Below, piece by piece: positions 23,385-36,227 of a stretch of 64,000 bases of DNA. The DNA is taken from contig OX352774.1 of NCBI GenBank assembly GCA_947095535.1, forward strand, positions 216,182,965 to 216,246,964, written 5' to 3'. The position numbers and the translations under genes were made by a program. The first letter of the stretch is position 1. Every line of letters starts with the position of its first letter. The notes below the pieces were generated by a model. That model was not told where the DNA came from and ran no database searches. It was given only the letters and a program-made list of their open reading frames with translations. This DNA comes from Poecilobothrus nobilitatus. Its lineage: Eukaryota; Arthropoda; Insecta; Diptera; Dolichopodidae.

Positions 23385-25878
23385 ACAAGTGCTTAATTTA
23401 CTTATAGGCTAATCCCGCATTGCTTAACTCGCTTTGAGGGTATTTAACTTTGGTCAAAGACTTAGACGAGAAACAAAAATTTAAAATTTACAATTATTAT
23501 TTTGAATTTATATTAAGTATATTATTAGTAAATATCTATTTTAATCGTTAGGACTTTCTTTTATTTATAAATTGTAGCATATACATAATCCTGTACGTGG
23601 CAATTTTATAGATTTATTATCTATTTGATAACAAAAATAATACAAAATAACTATGTTAATTTGTAAATATTGATATTTGCCCTTCCGATATTTAAAAATT
23701 TTTGATATTAAAATACCCATTATATGTACATACATATATTTATTTCAAATTAAAAGACAATGATTGTTACATAAATACATTTTATCATAATAGACACCTG
23801 TCAGAAGCATAGAATTTCACAAATTATAATCATATATAAAATCAAATACATTTTTACTTAACTTTTAAGTATTTTTTTTTCTTTTCACATCCATGTAAAA
23901 TAAATAAATTATTCTGGATATTCTTTTAAAATAATTAAAAGAAATTGTTAACAGAATTTCTAACGTTTTGCTTAAATGAAAATATATATTTATTCATATT
24001 TAGTTATTGAAATTTATTACATATTATGTACATTACATATTGTATGCATATTAAAATATTCTTAAAATCTAATTTAAATATTTTTACAAAAAAAAAAAAA
24101 ATTAATAATTATTGCAAGGATAATAAAATGCAAATATCATATGTAAGACTATAAAAATATCCTATCAAATCTATATACTTAGCTACCTTTACATGTATAA
24201 ACATCGGAAATCATTACCATGTGCTATGTGATCAAAATTCAATATGAAAATGTGTTTTTGCTTGCATTTTTTTTAATGACTTCTAATATTATAGAAATGA
24301 TTTCTAATTTTAGAAATGCTTAGAAATTATGATTTAATCTAGATTTTGAATCTTGCCAAAAAAAATAACTCAATATGCTTCCACATATGTAAAGTATGTT
24401 ACGTGCAATGCGAAAAAGGAAAATACATTTCGGCGTATAAGCCCTATTTACTTTCAATACAAGAATACAAGGCAATTTTTTAGCTCGTATTCTTATGTAA
24501 ATAAACCAATCTTTAAATGATTAAACAAAAACTGATACATACTTAATAATAAAGGAAAGAAATTTTCTTTTAGATTACTTTTACATTTTTTTTTTATTAT
24601 TAATTAGTATGTACCTACTAAAATTACCAGATATTCATTGTACATACATATTATATCAGATATTCATTATTATTATTAGTAACACGTGTCCAAATATTAA
24701 TTTTTCCCATATTTACAGGTCAAATGAATAATCTATATATGTACAGGTAATAATAACTATCTAAGTTTATCTTTACTTTTTATTTAATATTTTATAAAAT
24801 ACATATAATTTTTATTTTATTTTTTTTTATTTTTCGCTTTCTGATTCGTTATATTAATCAAATATTTATATAATCATTATTTACTTTAATTAGACATGAC
24901 AGGTATTCTTTCTATAATTTTCTTTTTCACACACTAAAATTTTATTTTTAGACTTACCATACGATCATACTTTTTTTAAAATATACACGCCATGCTCAAA
25001 GTAATAAAATAATCAAAGTGATGTTTTCTTACGTGCATGAATATATTTATGAAAGTTTTTAAATATGTCAAAAATTTAAAGCCCGTATTTTGGTAAATGG
25101 TTACCACTCTGATATATCAATAATACGAGAGTATGAGGATTATAGTTGAAAATGGAATAGCCCTATGTATAATAATTGTATAATAATTATTAAAAATCCA
25201 TTCCATTTTGAAATACAAATATTCTTATTAGGAAGCAACTCTACAATAATTCAATTAAGAATGACTATATGAAAGTACATACTGTAAAAGCTATTTATAA
25301 TTTATAATTATAAGGACAAATATGCATGTTATATAACATGTATAGGTAGTTGTACCTTTTTATATATGCCTATACATTATGTATCCATACATACATAAAT
25401 ATATATATCATGTTTGAATAAACAAATTATATGCAAACACATTTTATTTAAAATAATAATAATAAAAGTCCAGTATAGTAGTGTTACAGACGATTAAAGG
25501 ATTTTTTTTTTTGTATGTTTTAGTATCTTGGAAAGGAAAACATTAGATACCATATATATATACTTATATATAATTTTTAGTTAATGTTGATTATATAGTA
25601 AAAAGGATAATTATTGTGTTTAATATTAGTATATAGATTTTTACTTTTTTTTTTTATTAAATTTTTTGAAATGTTACTGTCAATTGAATGATTATTATTG
25701 TATGTAAAAGTTATATTTACTTTATAATGAATTAATAGACGAAAGAAAATCAGTAAATTAAAAAAAAAATTTAATTTAATTCAGACTTTTTGTATGGTAA
25801 AGTATAGTATTTTTGTATGGTAATGAAATTTAGATGATATATAACAACCATCACCCAGAAACTTCATATAAAGCCTGA
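23385..25878. other. AT-rich noncoding DNA, nothing recognised
   Basis: Homopolymers and TATA/TACATA-type microsatellites only. Confidence 0.5.
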
Positions 25879-26073
25879 TGTATATGCAACATAATATGCA
25901 GCATATTCTAACCAGCTGTCAGAATAAGTAATGAAAGATTCTGGAGACTCGCAGAAGATGAACCTAATCTGAAACAACTAAGAAAGAAACAATGGAAGTG
26001 GATAGGTCACATGCTTAGAAAAAATCAACATAACATAAGAGATGGAGATGTCAGATGGAAGCCTTATGCTCCC
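25879..26073 (+). pseudogene. Non-LTR reverse-transcriptase C-terminal remnant
   Basis: The plus strand reads CICNIICSIF, a stop at 25909-25911, then PAVRISNERFWRLAEDE and, further on, KKQWKWIGHMLRKN and ending DVRWKPYAP. This matches the end of endonuclease/reverse-transcriptase ORFs of non-LTR elements, where (I)FWPxxISNxxLWxxT is followed by RRxWxWIGHxLR and xWxPxGxRxRGRP. The Trp before Pro has become TAA, and the sequence breaks off before the usual RGRP stretch. It is a short dead fragment; neither the rest of the element nor a TSD is present. The clade was not determined. Confidence 0.75.
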
Positions 26074-28321
26074 TTTCGGAATTCTAATGAAATTATAAAT
26101 AATAATTATAATTATACATACATATATATATAGTTTTTGGTAAGACACAAACTGGTCAATGTTAAGAGTTATATGTATTATGTAAAATTTTTGATAATTC
26201 CCCCTGTATTATATACATAAGTAAGTTAATTTATTGATTATTATGAACACGTAACAGTGGGGTTTCAACTATTTTGTGGCCATCTATTATCTCTTTTAAA
26301 AAACAAAAATCATATTTATTTCTACATATTGATTATATTAAATAATAATTGGTAATAATATTAAATATAATTCTTATATGTTTAATTATTATCGTTTAAA
26401 AAATATATATATTCTTTTTTTATTGTAATACAGCATAACTAAAAAGTGGAGCTAGAGCCCATAATTTAGGTACAAAAAAAGAAAAAACTATAATTTAATG
26501 GAAAAATTTTGTACGACAATAATATTTGTAAAGAATTTAATCGTAAATATATTAATTTAAAATAATTAAATTAAAAATGCTTAACTATTTTTTTTTTTCT
26601 GTTTCATTTAAATAAATAATCGATTTCTTATTTTGTTATAAATTTTATTTTGACTTTATGTATGGTAATTTTTATACGTAGCTATTTGTACTAGGTACTA
26701 AATTTCAATTTAAAATTTCAGGTGTTAGATTTTGTATAGAATTAGCGTTAATATTAATGTAATTTTACATGCATAATATGTATGTACATATGTTATGGTC
26801 AATAAAATGAATATTTAATTCAATATAAACAAATTATTTACCCACAAGTCTGTATCATTTTATGACAATAAATAAAATATAAATTATTATTTTTTTTAAT
26901 AATTAATATAAAAAACAAAAAAAAAAGTCTTTTCTACCTATTTATTTTATTTTTTTCCTTGTAAATATCATAAAAATAATCCACCTCCAGTCATGAATTT
27001 AAATTTTTTTAAAATTAAAATTCATACAACATTATTTCAAATTTACTGCAAGTGAATTTAATATTAGAAATCCTCAACCTCAATCACAATTTTATATACA
27101 CTTTTAAAACAAATATTTGAACCTATAAAAATTTTTAATCTTTATGAAATATTTAATTCTAAAAAAAAAAAAACATTTAGGTATATTTTATTCTAATTAT
27201 AAATAATAATTATTAATTCGCAATTCGCATGCGCATTCGTATATTTCGTAAGTATTATTGTTTATTTCCAAACCACGAATTGAAAATACGTTTTCAGACG
27301 TTTTTCAAATTTAATAATAAATAATAATAAAATAACTTGTAGATTATCACCTATACAATTTTACCTTATAATATCCGTTATATTATTATTAATTAAAAAT
27401 TCAAAACAAAAGGTTAACCTAATCGTGTCACACCCTATAAAAAAAAAATTAGTAAAATAAAAAATTGCAAAGAATTCTGCATCACAATATATGTAAGTAG
27501 GTACCTATACCTATATCTATTATAAAATACAAACATATCTTTTAAATCTTTAAAACAAAAAAAAAAAAACACTTCCAATTTAAAAAAAAAAATAAAAAAT
27601 TTATTTAGAATATCTAATATACGACCATATATAATTGCATAATTATTTATTTTATAAAAATCTTTTATTTATTTTTACAAAAAAAAAAAATCATATAGGT
27701 ATAATAAATACATAAGTTAAGTATGTACATACATACTTGTTTTTAGAAAAGAAACTCATCAAATATACTTTAAAATATTCAAAATAGGTAATAGTTTTAA
27801 ATTCAATAAACGTACATAACACATGCTAAAAATGTAAAAGTACACTATGTACATATATGTACAATTGTACGCCCGTCTCAGTTAAAAAATTTTATTTAAA
27901 GATACAATTTTTATTTGTTCCATTCAACTTTAGGAAATTGAGAAAGTCAAAAAATTTTACATTATCGAATGAAATTTGAATGGTTTGAATTTATGAACAA
28001 TAAACGTCAATAAAAGAATGAATTTAAAAGTTTATAATAAATTCATTTTCTTTATTAAAAATGTTTCTTTTGGGTAAGATAAATCGAAACTACTCTGGTA
28101 GTTTAATTAGTTTTGATTTGACATTCATGTTTCTAAATTTCTTTCAGTTTGAAAATTTAGAAATACATACATACATCCATAGGTACATATTAAATATAAT
28201 GAATGATTAATGAAATTACTACCTAGTATGCAGTTCTGAGTTAGGTATAAGCAAAAATTCTAACTACATATATACATATTTTAGCTGACTAATGTATTAT
28301 AACCACAATCAAACGATAAAT
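26074..28321. other. AT-rich noncoding DNA, nothing recognised
   Basis: Only AT-rich low-complexity sequence and short TACATA repeats. Confidence 0.5.
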
Positions 28322-28332
28322 TGTTAACTTTT

Positions 28333-28520
28333 TTTTTTTTAATGCATTTCTCTGCCACATACATGTGGACAGGAAATTACACAACCTTTCCTGTTCAGGC
28401 GTGACTGTATATGTCGTAAGGGGAAATAACTCTTACGACATGTGTGGGATTCGAACCCACTCTTCGTCGGTGTTTACAACGTATTTTATACGCTCTTATC
28501 CACTAGGCCACCGAAGCCCC
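28333..28520 (-). mobile_element. tRNA-derived SINE, copy 3 (full length)
   Basis: Read on the minus strand from 28520 it begins GGGGCTTCGGTGGCCTAGTG (A box), then has a 17-bp TATAAAATACG-containing spacer region, B box GGGTTCGAATCC, the GTCGTAAG...CTTACGAC inverted repeat, a GCCTGAACAGGAAAGG block, GTGGCAGAGAAAT and a poly-A tail (plus-strand T run at 28331-28340). The 11-base word TGTTAACTTTT flanks both sides (28322-28332 and 28521-28531). At about 188 bp this looks like the full-length form; copy 1 (3298-3447) is shorter and copy 4 (59107-59296) more diverged. Confidence 0.85.
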
Positions 28521-28531
28521 TGTTAACTTTT

Positions 28532-31500
28532 ATAGTTGATTTTTCAGCAGAAACTACAATATTATTTTGCAACAATAAATGTAGCTATTCCAGATAATAT
28601 GTATTTTGATATCTTTAAAAGAAAAATTATGGTCATGATTCATGAACCAACAATCACCTATATAAATCAAATCACCTATTAATAATATACCTACATAAAT
28701 ATCGAAATTTTTAATTTTTTTTTAAATTTCAAAACTACCCTTAAAAAGTAAATTCCAACCAAAAAAAAAAAAGGAATAAAATATATATTTTAATTCATAG
28801 TTTGATTTCAATTTTACCATAAAAATAAAATAATAATGCATCAAGTGCAGTATTGTAAGTTCACTATTGTATTGTAGTTTATTTTTCTATTAACTTAATT
28901 AGTACCCTGTACTAGTCCTATTCATAATCCAAAAAAATATTTATAATAATAGTACATATTATGTACTTACATATGTATTTATATGCATGCAAATTAATTT
29001 TAGTAACGTACCTAACCACTATTTTATGTCTTACTTTTGTTGAAACTTAAAATTAATAATAAAAAAAAAAATTGAGCGAATCATTAAATTAAAAAACCGC
29101 TACCGCAAATTATTCATACCTATATACCTTACATACCGTATCATTCATAAAAGAAATCAAACAAAAAAAAAACAAAGTTCGTTGATTATTAATATTATAT
29201 TGATATTAAATTGTCATCTTTTCAAATTACATATCTATTTGTTTAACTTCAATTTATTTGCATATAATATCAATGTAAGTACCTATCCATCTTACGTAGG
29301 TACTATAATAATATGTACATATGTATGTATATACATATGCATACATGCGTATATTAAAGAATTGGAATTGGAAACAATTATAATTAATTATTAATTTATT
29401 TAATCTACTTTTTATCTTTTTTTTTTTTAATTATTATACACCAATATTTATATACTTATATACAAACAAACATTTTTAAATCTCTTAAATTCAATATACC
29501 ACGACCACACCACCCCACTTCTATAAAAGCTGTATATACTATATATAATATAGTTTATCTATACGTAACGTAACGTAACATGAAGTCTGAAACTCTGAAC
29601 TCAACCATCACTTTAAAAAAAAAAAAAAATCGAAATAATAAAATTGACTCTCTTTAAATTTTTTAATATTCCACCAGACACCAACCCTAAAAAAAAAATT
29701 TTTCATTTATTCTACAGTACTATCGTAGTATATACAACACGTTAAACATAGAGTGCACATAACTAGCGTTTTTTTTTGTTTTGTTAATTTATTTATTTAT
29801 TTTTTTTTTTTTGCTTCTTTTTTTTATTTAATTTTTTAATAACCCGGACAATTTTTTTATTTTTATTATTATTGTAATTTGTATTCTGTTTTTAGTTTAA
29901 AGAGTTGTTAGTTCATTACCTCTTTCTAAGTACATACATAGATTAATTTAAATTTTTTTTCCATTGTTGATTTTTTTTTAATTGTATTTTTTTTGTTTTA
30001 TAACGATTAGTTTGTTAAATAAATTAGTAAAAAAAAAAACAAAATTTATTTATTAAAAGACAGAATAAAAAAAAAATTTAAGAAAATATAAAATCCAAAA
30101 AATATTTAGTTTTTAGTTAATTTTTTGTATGTATTTGTGTATATTATATTAAGTAAATTAAATAACTGTTAATAAACTCCTACAAACAAACGAATTGCAA
30201 TATCTAAATAGTTATGGTGTAATATAATTTGTAATGGACTGTAGAGTAGAAAGAATATTCGAAATAGAAACGGTTATTTTTTGTTTTTTTTAAACTTTTT
30301 TTCCTATTTTGTAATTTTAAATGTGGTGTACAATTCAAGTGAAATGAAAAATAAAATAGAATGTGCGATGGTAATTGATAATTTTTAAAAACGGAGTGTT
30401 TATATTAACGTTTAATTTTATACATATTATAAATTTGATATGTATTAAATATTAAGTATGTAAAAAATATTTAGGGATAATACCGTTATTATAAGTTAAG
30501 TAAGTTATTGTAGATAATGTGCATAACAGTTACAGTTACAGGTTACAGTTATAGTGGATATACATACATAATTTCATTATATTGAATTACACCATTAGTC
30601 ATTACTCATTACATTATTAAATCGAAAATTAAATAAAAAATATTTATTTTGCCAATGTTTTTATTTATTTTAACTTTATTTAAATTGGCAAACAATTTAA
30701 TTTATAATTTTGATTATAAATTAAATATCGTATTAAAAAAAATATATTTTGAAATTTTATTGGAAAATATTTTTTTTTAAAAAAAAATGTGTTTAAAAAG
30801 TTGTTTTTAACGAAAATTTCCTAATTGTATTGCATAAATATTGTATGTAAAATGTAATTAAATAATACTGTATGTACTTACCTATGGTATGTTCATAAAA
30901 AAAAAAAATATCTAAGTTAGGTTTTTTTCGTTTTAAATAAAAAAAGTATTACAAAAGAAAGTGAAAATAATAAAAATATGGTAAAAAATAATATTAGTTA
31001 CTTTAAAAATTTAAATTAGAAATATTTAATACATAATACTTAAAAAAATCAGATTTCGAAAACAAATTATAGGTATTTTAACAAAAACTAAAATTGAAAA
31101 TAAAAAAAAAAAATAAGAAATTAAAATTTAGAGAAGAAAATAATTCAAGCATTAGTTTACTTGTTTTTATTTTGTTTTAAAATATACTTGTAAGTAATTT
31201 CAGTCAATGAAAAATACAAAATAATAAATAATAATAGAAAATATAATTACTGTAAAGCATGAGAGAAATAATTCTCATGCAATAAAAAAATACACTGATA
31301 TACATAATAATATATGTACATAAGATACATACATAATATATGCATGCATAGATGCAATGTGCATATTATATGGATGTAACTGAGATTTTTTCACAATATG
31401 TATGTATGTATGTACATCAAAATTCATAAGTAATTTTCATATGTCATGATATAAAAATAAAAACGAAAAAATGTCTAAATTTCTAATTCTAATTTAATAT

Positions 31501-34165
31501 AAAATTTTATATAGTAAAATATATTGTATATAGGTATATTATGTACCTATTACCATTAATTTTTATTGTTATCATAAAATTTCAATTGTAGAACTAAAAC
31601 AAAAAAAAAAAAATATTTTACTTAATAAATAATTTAAATAATATTTTGTGCCGGTTTTTTTATTTTACTATTTATTTTATATTTATAAAAATATAAGTAG
31701 GTACATATGTACATATATGTGTGTAAGTATTTGTTTTTGTTATAAACAATGGTAAATTACGCGATATTATTTAATTTATTTTAGAATATCAATAGAAAAT
31801 ATTAATATACATATATACCTAGGTATAGTTATACAAACATTTATGTATGTATAAACGTACTTATTTTAAAAATATAATATGTATACAATAATATTACGCA
31901 AAAATTTATAAAGTTTAAAATAACTTACATTCATATTACCTACATACATACATACAAATCAGGTACCTACCGCCTAACTATTCTTTTGTTTCGGTCATTA
32001 CTTTGAAGTAATTTTTAATAGTAGTCCTCTGTTGGTGTAGTAACTATAGTCTAGTAATCATTTCAATTTGCAAATTAAATTACATAAATGCAAAATCATT
32101 TAAAAACGGAAAAATATCAGTTTACCAATTATCATGCATTTTTTATCTCTTGATTTACAGTGGTGGAATTAAAAAAGATGAAAAGTTGAAACTTGTTCTG
32201 TTCTTTAATGTTACAAATAAAATGTATAATTTTGTTAATTAATTGTTAATAAGTAATATTATTGTTTAAAATATTCTTTTGTTCTGTTCTTTAATTTTTA
32301 TTTACTACATAATATATGTACATATATTATATACATACATACATACCATACTTTGATCAGTTATTCTTCTAAAATGATACATTATATTATTTGCAAAGCT
32401 TCTCTGTTTAATATTTATTTCTTTATTTGTTCTTTTTCATCTTTAGTAGCATTTATTCACTTTCCATTTTCTACGTAGCAAATAACTTCGGAGTAAGCTT
32501 ATAAGTTATAAATAATCAAGAACAGTGTTTGTATTTATTTTGAAACTTAATTTTTAAAATAAATAAAATCTATTGTTTCTACTTCTAGTTTGAGTTTGCT
32601 TAAGTCATTCTTATATTTATGGATAAGTCTGAATTGTCTTAAAAAAATATTTGGTTTTTTCTAAGTCAAGAACTCAAAGATTATTATTTGTTAGCACGAC
32701 GGAGAATGGTAATTTAGAAATTTATGTTTGATATTTGTAACGAAGAAAACTCTTTTATTTTCAACTCTTTATTGGAAATTTTATTTTAAACTTGTGCTAT
32801 TTATAAAATCTGAACGAAACGAATTTGCACGAATTCAAGGTGCTCAGATTCTTAAAATTTATATTGTGCTCAGAGCTAACTTAACCCAAAAACTATACCT
32901 AAGTTTTTATTGGTCTTAACTCCTTATATGAAAATTTAACGGTACCTAAATCAAATTGTCTCGTTTATTATATTTTAATTAATAGAAAATTTTTTTTTAA
33001 TAGACGTCAAAATTTTTTTTTTAATATTTACATTTACATATGTATATCTTAAAAACATTAAAATAATTCAAATTTCAAAGCTATATTGCGCCTTCTATGC
33101 CTTATGAAATTCAACATATTAGTCATATTACATGTACTGTTTATATACATACATATATTATATAGGCATATTTACAATGCACATTCATACGTACACTGTT
33201 ATAATGACACATTTTAAAACGTAAGTATGTAGGTACATTTTTACTTATAAATGGTGGCTAAATGCATATAAATAATAATTCAATAAAATTTCCATTTTAT
33301 TTTAAAGATATTAATAAATAAAAATTTGCTTAAAAAAAAAAGAAAAACCTGTTGATGAGTCAAAAATAGAAAAATTTTGTTCCGGAAAATACTGTTCTCC
33401 ACCGTACCCGTAACATGAAAATCATAAATCAAATAAAAACCAGTAAAGAAAACAATAGTTTTGTATGTGTACAACTGTACATACATATTATAATTAATTA
33501 CTACATACATAGATACATACATATTATGTACCTTTCTTTGTATATGCAATTACTAATTAGTTCATTTTTGAACTAAAATTCCCCCTCTTAATTAATTGAC
33601 TAATAACTAACCTATAAATTATTTCATAGACACTTGTGGTATTTTTTTAAAAATAATAAAACTATAATTATTTATAATAATTTTATAAATATATCTACAT
33701 AGGTTACTGCATTTTGAAGATATCAGAAAAATTTACATTTGTAAAATGACATGAGTAATGACTAATGAGTTAAATGAATAATTAATAAATAGTAAATTGT
33801 TAAAAAAGTAACTTAAAAATGTATCGTCCGCATGGTTTACAATTTAATATAAAAATACATTCTACATCGTAAGAAGTTTAATACAAAACCGTTTCCAGTT
33901 CATTGCTATTTAGTTATTAGTATTATCGGAAAGTTGCTTTAAAATTTGATTCATAAATTTAACAAAAATAAAAATAATCTTGTTTCAAAAAATTACATAG
34001 TGTTACTAATTATGATTTGAATCATATCAAATTTATGTAAATCAGTATTTTTAGTACAATTGTAAATAAAATACTAATTTTATTACATCAAAAAGTTACA
34101 AATGAACAGTAGTATTACCATATTGTTATATTCAAATTACTTATAAAAAATTTATGATATAAATA
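28532..34165. other. AT-rich noncoding DNA with microsatellites
   Basis: There are many TACATATGTA-type palindromic microsatellites (for example 29310-29350, 31300-31420, 31690-31720). ACGTAACGTAACGTAAC at 29563-29579 is a three-unit repeat. No protein-like frames are seen. The area 29540-29780 is slightly less AT-rich but shows no definable promoter. Confidence 0.45.
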
Positions 34166-34269
34166 CTCCGTTTCACACTAGTGACTGACTAGAGATTCTT
34201 GCAGCTGCAGCACTTTGAATTTATGGGAACGGTGTATGAAACGAAAGATAAAATATTAGTGAAACGGGA
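34166..34269. mobile_element. MITE-like palindrome, 104 bp
   Basis: The left end is CTCCGTTTCACACTAGT and the right end, on the minus strand, is TCCCGTTTCACTAATAT. The inverted core CCGTTTCAC is perfect. TA lies directly outside both ends (34164-34165 and 34270-34271), as in Tc1/mariner-type insertions. The interior contains GCAGCTGCAGC and is much less AT-rich than its flanks. No coding capacity; superfamily by inference only. Confidence 0.55.
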
Positions 34270-35847
34270 TAATCAAATTTATTATTAAATTAATTAATTA
34301 TATATAATTTAATTTATTTTTTATTCATTTTATTTAAGTTAATATTAAGCAATTTACAGGAAAAATTAAAAACATTTATATTCTGACGTTTTAGATTAAT
34401 TGAGTCAAAAATTGCTGAAAATCTCCAAGGTATAATTGTATAAATATACTAAAAATAAGAAAAAATGCTAAAAAATTTTTAACTTTGGTAATGATAATAA
34501 ATAATGTCACCACACCACTTTTTACTTTCTCTATCAAAATCATTCGATTTTTAAAATCATCAGATAAAAACTTAAAAAAGTAGAAGACAGAAGTTAAGAA
34601 AGGACGATACAAAATTAAAATTTATTGAATTAAAGCAATTAGTTTTGTTCTAATAAAAACAAAAAAATTTGTTTTTTCCAATGTGATAAATAAAAAAATA
34701 ATTTTGTCCTTTTGTATTATACGGACAAAATTAATAAAAATTATAATTTCATTATTAAAATGAAGGAAATTGCATTAATTTTGAACTCATTTAAGTTCTT
34801 CTTTAATGTAAAATCAGATTAGTAATCTGAAAGCTGTTACTTGTTAGCGGATTCGATTTATCAAGTTGAAATACACAAGTGGGGAAAAAAAATTTCTATT
34901 AGCCGGAAAAAGAAATTTGAAATAGTTATTGTGAGTAATTATTAAATACATATTTCTATATATGTACATACCTATGCCGACGTAGAAAACATATGTATTA
35001 ACTTACATACATATATCAATCTTTAATCAATTTTTATCTACTAAAAGCTCAACATTAGAAAACCAATGAAGACAACCATAAAGAAGTTCCAAAATTTATA
35101 TATTTTCTAATGGTATTCGTATTATGTACCTCTGATCTATAAGATTACAGTCGAATTACGATTATGAACATCATCAAGAGTTATGACATTATTAATAAGA
35201 TTAAAAAATAGATTTTTCCTAATAACCTAGAAGAAATAATTACGTTTTGTATTTAAAAAGTCTCTTAGTCACTTAAATTAAATGAAAAGAAAATAATAAA
35301 ATTGAAATAAACCATGTGTACCTACTATTACTTTCAAAAGATGTGATTCATTACTTGGTACATATATTTCTTTATAAGCACATGTTAAAACATATTCATT
35401 GCACATGCTTTATGTTAATTATTTATTTGTTTTTCTGACTATATACCTAAACTAAATATGTTCGTACATATTTAATTTTTTATTTCTGCTTGTCAGAACT
35501 TGTAAAATTATTAAAATAACTTTTATTTTGAAATAAAAAAAAAGGAAATTTTAGTTCCCATTCTAAATAAAACAATAAAGACGTTATATTATAATATGTG
35601 TAATAAACGGTATGATTTAAAAGTACAAAATTTGAATTATTGTTATCAATACATTTTGTTTAAAAGCTTTTCACATAAAATATACCAATCACTTAACATA
35701 AATCGCTGTAAATTTTACGATAAATAGGTTTTAAATTAACGTTATCAGAAATATTTCTTTAACCAAATCAATATAAATTAATTTCAATTATAATATATAT
35801 AATAGAAATATGTACTTTTTACTAATTTTATTTATTTTTGTTTACAG
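34270..35847. other. AT-rich noncoding DNA (probable intron upstream of the coding exons)
   Basis: Nothing recognisable. It ends at a GTTTACAG acceptor (35840-35847). Confidence 0.45.
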
Positions 35848-36100
35848 ATTCATAACGAAAAACCGTCAAAAACTATTTTTTAAGTGTCAAGTGATTTCTT
35901 TATGAGCAAAATTTGATAAAAATTGTATGAATGTTGACGACATCTGCAAAAAGTACAAATACAAAAACAATTTTTTTTTTAATTAACAAAATATCTAATA
36001 TTCTAATAATATATTTAATGTAATAATAATTAAATTCATAAAACAAAAAAAAAAAAACGATCAAAATTGGATATTAGAACTATTTATTATCATACAAAAA
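35848..36100 (+). other. 5' UTR exon part of the CABIT gene
   Basis: TTTTTGTTTACAG at 35835-35847 is a good 3' splice site and the main start codon lies 253 bp downstream without another intron signal. Two short upstream reading frames are present: 35902-35916 (4 codons) and 35927-35986 (19 codons). These would lower translation of the main frame if included in the mRNA. If transcription starts locally, this would instead be part of a longer first exon. Confidence 0.5.
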
Positions 36101-36227
36101 ATGACCGATTCATTGAAATTGGCTGAAATGCAACGCACAAGTATTGAATTTGAAAGACAACGTCATTTGGCCAATTGGTTTATAAAATCTGGTCCACATA
36201 TGGCAACTCCATCTTTAAATATAAATG
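36101..36227 (+). CDS. Coding exon 1 of the CABIT gene
   Basis: Begins MTDSLKLAEMQRTSIEFERQ and encodes 42 residues plus one base. The donor is G|GTATTA at 36227/36228 (phase 1). Reading on gives only intron-type sequence and a stop. A short charged N-terminal helix (EMQRTSIEFERQRHLANWF) is predicted by eye. Confidence 0.8.
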
